From RECO01 sp050485385 (lineage in GTDB: Bacteria; Pseudomonadota; Alphaproteobacteria; Geminicoccales; Geminicoccaceae): a stretch of 19,283 nt of DNA. Where the stretch lies: assembly GCA_050485385.1 (NCBI GenBank), contig JBJHBG010000097.1, positions 1 to 19,283 on the forward strand, written 5' to 3'. Numbering within the stretch: position 1 is the first letter of the stretch; every line of letters begins with the position of its first letter. The position numbers and the translations under genes were made by a program. The notes beneath the pieces are model-generated. The model saw only the letters and a program-made list of their open reading frames with translations, was not told the origin of the DNA and ran no database searches. Shown here piece after piece: positions 1 through 6,845 of the stretch.

Positions 1-2148
1 AGCCCGCGCCGTCGCCTGGACGCCCCAGGCCGGCTCCGGCTCGGCCAGGTCCAGGGCCGCCGCCTGGCTCTGGAGGAGGGCTGCGAGGTCGGCGCGTTCC
101 ACCGCCTGCTCGGGAGCGAGCTGCCGCCAACGGTCGAGCGAGGCCTTGAGGTCGACGAGGCCACGATAGAGGCCCGCGTGGGTCACCGGCGGGGTGAGGT
201 GGGTGACGGTGACGGCGGCCCCCCGGCGCTTCGCCAGCGTGCCCTCGGACGGGTTGTTGGCCGCGTAGAGGTAGACGTTGGGCAGATCGCCGATCAGCCG
301 ATCCGGCCAGCAGTCGGCGGACAGGCCCACCTGCTTGCCCGGCATGAACTCCAAGGCACCGTGCATGCCGAAGTGCAGGACGGCGTGGGCGGCGAAGTCC
401 TCGCGCAGATAGCGGTAATAGGCGGCGAAGGCGTGGGTCGGCGCGAAGCTCCGCTCGAACAGGAGCCGCATCGGATCGCCCTCGTAGCCGAACGCGGGCT
501 GCACGCCGACCAGCACGTTGCCGAAACGGGCGCCGAGGACGAACAGCGTGCTGCCGTCGGTCTGGTGCTTGCCGGGCGCCGGACCCCACTGCGCCTCGAT
601 GTCGGCGAGCCAGCGCTCGCGCTCGACGTGGCGGTCGACGGGGATCCGGGCGGCCACGTTGGCGTCGGTGCCGTACTGGCCGGCGTTGCCCTCCAGGATG
701 CGCTGCTTCAGCGCGTCGGGGTCGGCCGGTACCTCGACCGTGTACCCCTCGGCCGCGAGCGCCTTCAAGGTGTGGAAGAGCGAGGCGAAGACGGACAGGT
801 GGGCGGCGGTGCCGACGGCACCGCCATTGGGCGGGAAGTTGAAGAGCGTGACGGCGATCCGCCGCTCGGCGCGGGCCGTCCGCCTGAGGGCGACCAGCTT
901 GGCGATACGCGCGGCGAGCATGTCGGCACGCTCGGGGTCGGCCTGCATCTCGCGGGCGCGCTCGCCCGCGGCGACGACGGAGCGCCCACCATAGACCATC
1001 GGTCCGGTGGCGCCGTCGAGTTCCGGGATGGCGACCATCATCGTCGCCTCGACCGGCAAAAGGCCACGCTCGTTGACCTGCCACTGCTCCAGGTTCTGGA
1101 ACTCCACCGCCTGGGCGGCGAGGTAGGGCACGTCGAGCCGCGCCAGCAGTTCCTCGGCGGCGCGGGCGTCGTTGAAGGCGGGGCCGCCGACCAGCGAGAA
1201 GCCGGTCAGCGACAGGATAGCATCGACGGTGCAGCGCCCGTCCTCGACGAAAAAGCGCTCGATGGCCGGCCGCTGGTCGAGTCCGCTGGCGAACGCCGGC
1301 ACCACCCTCAGCCCGCGCCGCTCCAGAGCGGCGATGACGCCATCGTAGTGGCCGCTGTCGCCGGCGAGCACGTAGGAACGCATGACCAGCAGGCCGACCG
1401 TGCCGCCGGTCGCGACCTTGGGCGTCGGCAGGCGGTCGGCGCGCTCGCCGAAGCGCTCCTTCAGCCGCGGGTGGTAGACGCCGACCTCGGGATACTCGGC
1501 CGGCAGCTGGAAGCGGACATGACCCTTCAGGGACGCCCGCTCGCCGTCGGCGTAGCGGTTCACGAGGAAGCGAACGAGGTTCGCGATGTTCTCGTCGGAG
1601 CCCGACAGAAAGTACTGCATCGTCAGGAAGTAGGCGCGCACGTCCTGCGCCGTGCCGGGGATGAAGCGCAGGATCTTGGGCAGCCGCTTCAACATCGCCA
1701 TCTGGTTGGCGCCGGAGCTGGCGCCGGGCTTCTTGCTGCCGCGCAGCCGCTTGAGGAGGGCCAGGGGGCCGCTCGAGGAGCGGTCCATGCGGAAGCGGCC
1801 CATGCGCGTGAGCTTGATGACTTCGCCGGCGGAGATGCAGACGACCATCGCGTCGCAGGTGTCCCGACGGGCCTGCAACCACGGCAGGACCGCCTGGATG
1901 TGGTCCTCCATGAACAGCATCGAGACGAAGACGACGTCGCCCTGGTCGATATCGGCCCGGCAGCGCTCCAAGGCGGCCGGATCGTCGCTCCAGTCGGCCG
2001 CCGCGTGCAGCGTCACCTCCAGGCCGGGGATGTCCTCGACGAGCGCTCGGCGCGTGCGCTCGACGGCTCCCGCCAAGTGGCTGTCGAGCGTAATCAGGAC
2101 GACGCGCACCGGCGTCGGCTCAGCGACCGAAGTGCGACTTGGCATCAT
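1..2148 (-). CDS. bchH: Magnesium chelatase subunit H, N-terminal part (runs off window)
   Basis: This is the large porphyrin-binding subunit of Mg chelatase. With BchD and BchI it inserts Mg2+ into protoporphyrin IX in the cytoplasm, the first committed step to bacteriochlorophyll. The frame stays open from 2148 to the window edge, giving 716 codons of a family normally near 1200 residues, so the C-terminal part is missing. The N-terminus reads MMPSRTSVAEPTPVRVVLIT and then LDSHLAGAVERTRRALVEDI, typical of BchH. The conserved stretches HFGMHGALEFMPGKQ (residues 592-606) and NNPSEGTLAKRR (about 631-642) are present. Two adjacent ATGs (2148 and 2145) are possible starts, both inside the end of bchB, giving a 26-29 nt overlap. 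No clear Shine-Dalgarno precedes them, so translation is probably coupled to bchB. It is the last visible gene of the leftward bchFNBH operon. Confidence 0.97.
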   Translation of the reverse strand, partial: MMPSRTSVAEPTPVRVVLITLDSHLAGAVERTRRALVEDIPGLEVTLHAAADWSDDPAALERCRADIDQGDVVFVSMLFMEDHIQAVLPWLQARRDTCDAMVVCISAGEVIKLTRMGRFRMDRSSSGPLALLKRLRGSKKPGASSGANQMAMLKRLPKILRFIPGTAQDVRAYFLTMQYFLSGSDENIANLVRFLVNRYADGERASLKGHVRFQLPAEYPEVGVYHPRLKERFGERADRLPTPKVATGGTVGLLVMRSYVLAGDSGHYDGVIAALERRGLRVVPAFASGLDQRPAIERFFVEDGRCTVDAILSLTGFSLVGGPAFNDARAAEELLARLDVPYLAAQAVEFQNLEQWQVNERGLLPVEATMMVAIPELDGATGPMVYGGRSVVAAGERAREMQADPERADMLAARIAKLVALRRTARAERRIAVTLFNFPPNGGAVGTAAHLSVFASLFHTLKALAAEGYTVEVPADPDALKQRILEGNAGQYGTDANVAARIPVDRHVERERWLADIEAQWGPAPGKHQTDGSTLFVLGARFGNVLVGVQPAFGYEGDPMRLLFERSFAPTHAFAAYYRYLREDFAAHAVLHFGMHGALEFMPGKQVGLSADCWPDRLIGDLPNVYLYAANNPSEGTLAKRRGAAVTVTHLTPPVTHAGLYRGLVDLKASLDRWRQLAPEQAVERADLAALLQSQAAALDLAEPEPAWGVQATARA

Positions 2149-3670
2149 AAAGAGTCTCGACGGTGATGCGGGCGAGCCCGCGTTCCTTGGCGAATCGCTC
2201 GGTGTTGTTGCGGGCGCGGCTGCGCACGAAGAACGGGATTTTCTTCAGTTCCTTTTCGGCCTCGGTCGCCCAGGTCAGATCCTCGACCACGGCGACAGCC
2301 GCCGGTTGCGGCTCGATAGGGGCAGCCTTGGTTCCGTGGCCGAGATGCGAGGGGGTAGCCTCGTGGTGGAACTCGAAGTCCTCGCGGAACATCTGCAACA
2401 GGTGTTCCTCGAGCCCCATCATCAGGGGATGCACGAAGGTATCGAACAGGACGTTGGCGCCCTCGAAACCCATCTGCGGGGCGTAGCGGGCCGGGAAATC
2501 CTGGACGTGGATCGGCGCGGAGATCACGGCGCAGGGCACGCCCAGCTTCTTCGCGATGTGCCGCTCCATCTGCGTGCCGAGGACGAGGTCGGGATGGGCC
2601 TTGTCGATCGCCTCTTCCACGTCGAGATAGTCGTCGGTGATCAGTGCCTCGAGCCCGTACAGTTCGGCGGCGGCCCGCACCTCGCGCGCCATCTCGCGGG
2701 CGTAGCTGCCGAGCCCGACCACCTCGAAGCCCAACTCCTTCGCCGCCACCCGCGCACAGGCGATGGCGTGCGTGCCGTCGCCGAAGACGAAGACGCGCTT
2801 GCCGGTGAGGTAGGTCGAATCGACCGAGCGCGAGTACCAAGGCAGGCGCGAGCGCGCGTCGTTCAGCACGGGCTCCGGATCGAGGCCGAACAGGGCCGCC
2901 ACCTCGCGGACGAAGTCGCAGGTGGCGCCGACGCCGATGGGCACGGTGCGGATCGCCTTCTGCTTGAAGGTCCGCTCCAGCCACCGCGCCGCCACGTCGG
3001 CGATCTCGGGATACATCACCACGTTCGCGGCGGCCTCGGGGATCCGCGCCAAGTCCGAGGGGCGTGCGCCCATCGGCGCCACCACGTTGACAGCGACGCC
3101 GAGGTCGCGGAGCAGGCCCGTGATCTCGCGGACGTCGTCGCGGTGGCGGAAGCCCAAGGCCGTCGGTCCGAGGAGATTGACCGACGGCGTCGGGCTCGTG
3201 CGCGCGGGCGAGCCCGGAGGGGGCGCCAGGGGCCCCGCGAACGCGCGCACGAGCTGGTAGAAGGTCTCGGCCGCCCCCCAGTTTTCCTTCTTCTGGTAGG
3301 ACGGCAGCTCCAGGGGCACGACCGGGATCGGCAGGGCCAGCGCCTTGGCGAGCCCGCCCGGATCGTCCTGGATCAGTTCGGCGGTGCACGACGCGCCGAC
3401 GATCATCGCCTCGGGCTGGAAACGCTCGTAGGCGGCGCGGGCCGCGTCCTTGAACAGCTCGGCGGTGTCGCTGCCGAGGTCGCGCGCCTGGAAGGTCGTG
3501 TAGGTGACCGGCGGACGGTGGTCGCGTCGCTCGATCATCGTGAACAGGAGGTCGGCATAGGTGTCGCCCTGCGGGGCGTGGAGCACGTAGTGCAGACCCT
3601 TCATCCCGGTCGCCACGCGCATGGCGCCGACGTGGGGCGGTCCTTCGTAGGTCCAGACCGTGAGCTGCAT
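2120..3670 (-). CDS. bchB: Light-independent protochlorophyllide reductase subunit B
   Basis: BchB forms the catalytic NB component of the nitrogenase-like dark protochlorophyllide reductase with BchN; BchL supplies electrons. The 516-residue protein is a full-length family member. Asp36 (in APQGDTYAD) matches the aspartate known to replace a cysteine as the fourth ligand of the NB 4Fe-4S cluster. Cys95 lies in IVGASCTAEL. Asp284 in SRSVDSTYLTGKR probably corresponds to the aspartate described as proton donor (Asp274 in Rhodobacter); that assignment is by motif, not alignment. Residues about 146-162 form a Pro-rich insertion. The ATG at 3670 has GGAGG 8 nt upstream, inside the end of bchN, and the two genes are only 3 nt apart. 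The 3' end overlaps bchH. bchL is not in this window. Confidence 0.98.
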   Translation of the reverse strand: MQLTVWTYEGPPHVGAMRVATGMKGLHYVLHAPQGDTYADLLFTMIERRDHRPPVTYTTFQARDLGSDTAELFKDAARAAYERFQPEAMIVGASCTAELIQDDPGGLAKALALPIPVVPLELPSYQKKENWGAAETFYQLVRAFAGPLAPPPGSPARTSPTPSVNLLGPTALGFRHRDDVREITGLLRDLGVAVNVVAPMGARPSDLARIPEAAANVVMYPEIADVAARWLERTFKQKAIRTVPIGVGATCDFVREVAALFGLDPEPVLNDARSRLPWYSRSVDSTYLTGKRVFVFGDGTHAIACARVAAKELGFEVVGLGSYAREMAREVRAAAELYGLEALITDDYLDVEEAIDKAHPDLVLGTQMERHIAKKLGVPCAVISAPIHVQDFPARYAPQMGFEGANVLFDTFVHPLMMGLEEHLLQMFREDFEFHHEATPSHLGHGTKAAPIEPQPAAVAVVEDLTWATEAEKELKKIPFFVRSRARNNTERFAKERGLARITVETLYDAKSHFGR

Positions 3671-3673
3671 GGC

Positions 3674-4954
3674 CTAGACCTCCAGCCGCGTGCGGCGGTC
3701 GAACGGCCGCGCGAACAGCTCGGCAAGGTCACCCGCCTGGTCGTAGCCCTGGATCGGCGTGAACAGCAGCTCGATCGACCACTTGGTGGTGAGCCCCGCC
3801 GCCTCCAGCGGGTTGGCAAGGCCGAGCCCGCAAACGACGAGGTCGGGCCGGGCGGCGTGGCAGCGGTCGAGCTGCCGTTCGACGTCCTGGCCCTCGCTCA
3901 AGGCCGTGCCGGCCGGCAGCAGCGCGAGTTCGGCGTCCATGTGCGCACGGTGCAGATAGGGCGTGCCGATCTCCACCGCCTCCATCCCCAACTCGCGCAC
4001 CAGAAAGCGGGCGAGCGGGATTTCCAACTGTGAATCGGGGAAGAAGAAGATGCGCTTACCCTCGAGCGCCGCCCGATGGCGGGTCACGGCACGATCGGCG
4101 CGCTCGCGGCCGGCGGCGGTGACCGCCAGGATGCGCGCCGGCGGCACCTGGAAAGCGTTGGCCGCCGCTTCGAGCCAAGCCGTGGTGCCCTCGGCGCCGA
4201 CCGGGAACGGGGCCTCCAGGCGCGCCGCGCCCCGCCGGTCGAGCGCCTTGCCGGTGTCGGCGAGGAAGGGCTGGGCCAGCAGGTAGCGGGTGTTCGGGCC
4301 GACCGGCGGCAACTGGTCCGCGCGTCGCGGCGGCAGGAAGCCCACGCGCTCGATGCCGAGCGACTGGAACAGGCGGCGGAACTGGTCCTCCACCACGTCG
4401 GCCAGGGCGCCCACCACCAACAGCGAGGTTGCGGCATCCGGTGCGGCCGCGGGCATCGTCGGCACGAGGGCGGCAAGGCAGCCGTCCTCGCCTTGGGTGA
4501 AGGTCGTCTCGATGCCGCTGCCCGAATAGGCGAGCACCCGCACCCGCGGCTCGAACACGCTGGAGAGCCGAGACGCCGCCCGGCCGAGGTCGAGCTTGAT
4601 GACCTCGGAGGGGCAGGACCCGACCAGGAACAGCAGCTTGATGTCGGGGCGCCGCTCCAGCAGCCGACCGACCACGCGGTCCAACTCGTCGTTCATGTCG
4701 GCCATGCCGGCGAGATCGCGCTCCTCCATGATGGCGGTGGCGAAGCGCGGTTCGGCAAAGATCATGACGCCGGCGGCCGACTGGATGAGGTGGGCGCAGG
4801 TGCGCGAGCCGACCACGAGGAAGAAGGCGTCCTGAATCTTCCGGTGCAACCAGACGATACTGGTCAACCCGCAGAAGACCTCGTGCTGGCCGCGCTCGTG
4901 GAGCACCGGCAGCTCGTGGCAGCCCGGGGCCGCGCGCAGGGCCGCGACACTCAT
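3674..4954 (-). CDS. bchN: Light-independent protochlorophyllide reductase subunit N
   Basis: BchN is the partner of BchB in the dark-operative protochlorophyllide reductase; it binds the substrate and most of the 4Fe-4S cluster. The product is 426 residues, the usual length. Cys28 (EVFCGLTS), Cys53 (GSRTCAHL) and Cys114 (VGSCPSEVI) match the three cluster cysteines known from Rhodobacter (26, 51, 112) with a constant offset of two, so the cluster site is intact. The start is the ATG at 4954, overlapping the bchF stop as ATGA, with GGAGG 7 nt upstream. The frame stays open well upstream of this ATG, but only as a shadow of bchF, so the longer version is not credible. The gene lies between bchF and bchB in one leftward operon. 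Confidence 0.98.
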   Translation of the reverse strand: MSVAALRAAPGCHELPVLHERGQHEVFCGLTSIVWLHRKIQDAFFLVVGSRTCAHLIQSAAGVMIFAEPRFATAIMEERDLAGMADMNDELDRVVGRLLERRPDIKLLFLVGSCPSEVIKLDLGRAASRLSSVFEPRVRVLAYSGSGIETTFTQGEDGCLAALVPTMPAAAPDAATSLLVVGALADVVEDQFRRLFQSLGIERVGFLPPRRADQLPPVGPNTRYLLAQPFLADTGKALDRRGAARLEAPFPVGAEGTTAWLEAAANAFQVPPARILAVTAAGRERADRAVTRHRAALEGKRIFFFPDSQLEIPLARFLVRELGMEAVEIGTPYLHRAHMDAELALLPAGTALSEGQDVERQLDRCHAARPDLVVCGLGLANPLEAAGLTTKWSIELLFTPIQGYDQAGDLAELFARPFDRRTRLEV

Positions 4955-5463
4955 CGTGCCGCCTCCGCCGCGATCGGGGCGTCGAGCGTGCCGGCGAGAC
5001 GGGCGGCGCGCAGCTTGAGGAGGAACTGCCCGGCGTTGACGACGTAGGCGGCGTAGGCGGCGAGCGCGACGACCATGAGGCCCTGGGCGTCGAGCCAGCC
5101 CTGCCACAGCGCCAGGAGATAGGCGGTGTGGAGGGCGAGGACGAGCATCGAGACCACGTCCTCCCAGAAAAAGGCGGGCACGAACAGCCAGTGGCCGAAG
5201 ACCACCTTCTCCCAGATCGATCCGGTGACCATGATCAGGTAGAGCACCAGCGTCTTGACCACGATCGACGCATGCGCGGCGACGAGGCCCTCGCCGGTCG
5301 CCAGATAGCGCACGACCAGCACGAGGCTCACCAGGAAGACGACGAACTGGAGCGGCGCGAGGATGCCTTGCACGAGGGTCCAAGCGGTCGCGTCCCGCCG
5401 CCGTCGTTGCTCGGCGGTATAGAGGGGTCGGGCCGGAGTTGCGCGGTAACCGCGTTGGTGCAA
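4951..5463 (-). CDS. bchF: 3-vinyl (bacterio)chlorophyllide hydratase
   Basis: BchF adds water across the 3-vinyl group to give the 3-(1-hydroxyethyl) derivative on the way to bacteriochlorophyllide a. The product is a 170-residue membrane protein with about four hydrophobic segments (roughly 31-53, 66-83, 92-119 and 127-149). The conserved block GSIWEKVVFGHWLFVPAFFW (81-100), followed by EDVVSMLVLALHTAYL, is diagnostic. The start is a TTG (5463-5461): AAGGGGAGG sits 6 nt upstream, no ATG or GTG gives a plausible full N-terminus, and the first internal Met is inside the second membrane segment. It is the first gene of the leftward bchFNBH operon and its promoter lies in the divergent operator region shared with ppaA. 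Confidence 0.95.
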   Translation of the reverse strand: MHQRGYRATPARPLYTAEQRRRRDATAWTLVQGILAPLQFVVFLVSLVLVVRYLATGEGLVAAHASIVVKTLVLYLIMVTGSIWEKVVFGHWLFVPAFFWEDVVSMLVLALHTAYLLALWQGWLDAQGLMVVALAAYAAYVVNAGQFLLKLRAARLAGTLDAPIAAEAAR

Positions 5464-5502
5464 GACGTTCCTCCCCTTCGTTGCTGCACGCCTCGACGTC
5501 GA

Positions 5503-5531
5503 AGGCTATGGCTCGGCGGGCGCCCTGTCAA
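5503..5531 (-). promoter_or_regulatory. Candidate bchF promoter
   Basis: On the minus strand a perfect TTGACA (5531-5526) is followed after 17 nt by TAGCCT (5508-5503), a weak but plausible -10. The -35 lies inside the leftmost PpsR-like palindrome, so repressor binding would block RNA polymerase. The predicted transcript would start about 30-40 nt before the bchF TTG. This is inferred from sequence alone. Confidence 0.4.
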
Positions 5532-5559
5532 TTTGAGTAAACGTCAATTCGGATTGACA
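5526..5559. promoter_or_regulatory. Composite PpsR/CrtJ operator A (two overlapping palindromes)
   Basis: PpsR/CrtJ is known to bind TGT-N12-ACA palindromes. This element holds TGTCAATTTGAGTAAACG (5526-5543) overlapped by 2 nt with CGTCAATTCGGATTGACA (5542-5559). Each 18-mer has the canonical TGT or ACA on its outer side and ACG or CGT at the shared centre. Centres are 16 bp apart. The left edge overlaps the candidate bchF -35. Confidence 0.6.
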
Positions 5560-5610
5560 GTCGCCTGTCGGAAGGTCGCAACGCGACCGAACGCCCCATG
5601 GGCGCGGAAA

Positions 5611-5644
5611 TGTCAGGAAAAGTTTACGTCAATCAATATTGACA
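5611..5644. promoter_or_regulatory. Composite PpsR/CrtJ operator B (two overlapping palindromes)
   Basis: This element has the same design as operator A: TGTCAGGAAAAGTTTACG (5611-5628) overlaps by 2 nt CGTCAATCAATATTGACA (5627-5644). It matches A at 23 of 34 positions and begins 85 bp after it, close to eight helical turns. Its right edge is a TTGACA that can serve as the ppaA -35. Confidence 0.6.
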
Positions 5645-5668
5645 AATGCTGTCGACTGGGGCTAGCCA
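5639..5668 (+). promoter_or_regulatory. Candidate ppaA-ppsR operon promoter
   Basis: TTGACA (5639-5644) is followed after 18 nt by TAGCCA (5663-5668); with 17 nt spacing the -10 would be CTAGCC. The -10 is poor, but it resembles the TAGCCT of the opposing bchF promoter. The -35 lies in operator B. A start near 5675 would leave an untranslated leader of roughly 215 nt before ppaA. Confidence 0.35.
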
Positions 5669-5890
5669 TGACCGTCTTTCGGAGTGCCGCTTCGAGCGGA
5701 TCGGCCAACGCCTGAACGGATCGATGCCGTGAGCTTCGCAACGCCGAAACCTCGTGACTGGCGCTGGGATCGCTTCCCGACGGGGGTCGTCAAGCGACAA
5801 TCGAGGGTTGCCCACTGTGCAAATGGCTCGCTTGAGCGGCGCCATCGGCTGTTTCAACCTTTGTGTCTGCACTGGGAGGGACGCAGAACA
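5669..5890 (+). other. Leader region upstream of ppaA
   Basis: This stretch has lower GC at third positions than the genes around it (about 61% in the ppaA frame). It holds a small inverted repeat GCTC-gctt-GAGC (5826-5837) and the GGGAGGG Shine-Dalgarno (5874-5880) of ppaA. The ppaA frame is open back to a GTG at 5684, so a longer N-terminal form is formally possible. No recognised riboswitch consensus was found. Confidence 0.4.
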
Positions 5891-6784
5891 ATGGTTGGCC
5901 AGCCGCCCGCGGCGACCCCGAACCGCAAGACGCCGTTCCCACGATCCTCCGAACCGCAGCCTACGCGGCCTGCGGTAGCCACCATTGATCCCGGTGCCCG
6001 CTGCGATCCAGTCGCGCTCGGCGAGGCCCTGCGCAACGCCGTCATCCCTGCCGTCGTGGCCCGTCGCCGCCGAAGCGCGCGGGCTGCGGTCAACGGTCAC
6101 GCCGCGCTGCCTGCGGTGAAGCCGGCGGTGGCCAGGCTGGTGGCGCGCTTGGTCGCTCTGGTGGTGCATCCCGACGACCGTGCGGCGGCGCGCTTCGTGG
6201 CGCGCGTCCGTTTGGCCGGGCTGCCGCTCGAACGGATATCGAGCGATCTCCTGGAGCCCGCCGCGCGCGAGTTGGGCGAACGTTGGTGTGCCGATCGGTT
6301 GGACTTCACGCAGGTGACCATCGGCGTCTGGCGGCTGCAACGGATCGCCCACGAGGTGGACGGTCTCATGGGCGCCGTCGGTCAGGGCGGCATCGATCTG
6401 AGCGCTTTGCTCGCGGCGACGCCCGGCGAACAGCACACCTTCGGCCTCTTTACGGTCGGTGCCTGCTTCCGCCGCGCCGGTTGGTCGGTCGTCAGTGACG
6501 AACCGTCCTCGCTCGCGTCCCTGGTGCAGCACGTGCAAAGGCGTCGGTTCGCCTTGGTCGGCCTGTCCTTGGGCTCGGAGCGCGGGCTCGACACGATCCG
6601 TACCGTCATCCGCGAGGTGCGCCGAGCGTCGTGCAATCCCGGTCTCGGCATCCTGGTCGGCGGTCCCGTCTTCCTTGACAAGCCGGCTATGGTGCATGAC
6701 GTCGGCGGCGACGTGACGGCACGGGACGGACCCGAAGCGGTCCACGTGGCCGGACGTTTCCTGGAGCGAACCGCCAAGACCTAG
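5891..6784 (+). CDS. ppaA: Photosynthesis antirepressor PpaA/AerR, B12-binding domain
   Basis: This is a regulator of the PpaA/AerR family, which binds cobalamin (or heme) and modulates the repressor PpsR/CrtJ. The start chosen gives 297 residues. The helical part reads LLEPAARELGERWCADRLDF (about 120-139) and continues into QVTIGVWRLQR, as in the methionine-synthase-like B12-binding helical cap. The Rossmann-like part has EQHTFG with His182, the likely axial ligand seen in the family, then VGLSLGSERGLDTIR and GILVGGPVF. The ATG at 5891 follows GGGAGGG with a 10-nt gap. A GTG at 5684 would add 69 residues of Arg-rich sequence with weaker codon bias. The first 110 residues are poorly conserved in the family. 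The gene precedes ppsR by 61 nt, the usual order, and is likely co-transcribed with it. Confidence 0.93.
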   Translation: MVGQPPAATPNRKTPFPRSSEPQPTRPAVATIDPGARCDPVALGEALRNAVIPAVVARRRRSARAAVNGHAALPAVKPAVARLVARLVALVVHPDDRAAARFVARVRLAGLPLERISSDLLEPAARELGERWCADRLDFTQVTIGVWRLQRIAHEVDGLMGAVGQGGIDLSALLAATPGEQHTFGLFTVGACFRRAGWSVVSDEPSSLASLVQHVQRRRFALVGLSLGSERGLDTIRTVIREVRRASCNPGLGILVGGPVFLDKPAMVHDVGGDVTARDGPEAVHVAGRFLERTAKT

Positions 6785-6845
6785 CGTCGACGAGGAGAAA
6801 GCGCGTTCGCCCGGGGATCGTGCGGAATGGAGGGTCGTCGTTCCC

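Noticed and set aside
178..4033. Long plus-strand open frames opposite bchH, bchB and bchN
   Set aside because: They are antisense shadows caused by high GC; the minus-strand frames encode complete, recognisable Bch proteins with conserved cluster ligands.
5668..5715. Fifteen-codon frame MTVFRSAASSGSANA just after the candidate promoter
   Set aside because: Its ATG overlaps the predicted -10 and has no ribosome site, so it is probably not translated.
5645..5890. Cobalamin riboswitch in the ppaA leader
   Set aside because: The idea is attractive because PpaA/AerR binds B12, but I could not find the conserved B12-box core or its flanking pairings.
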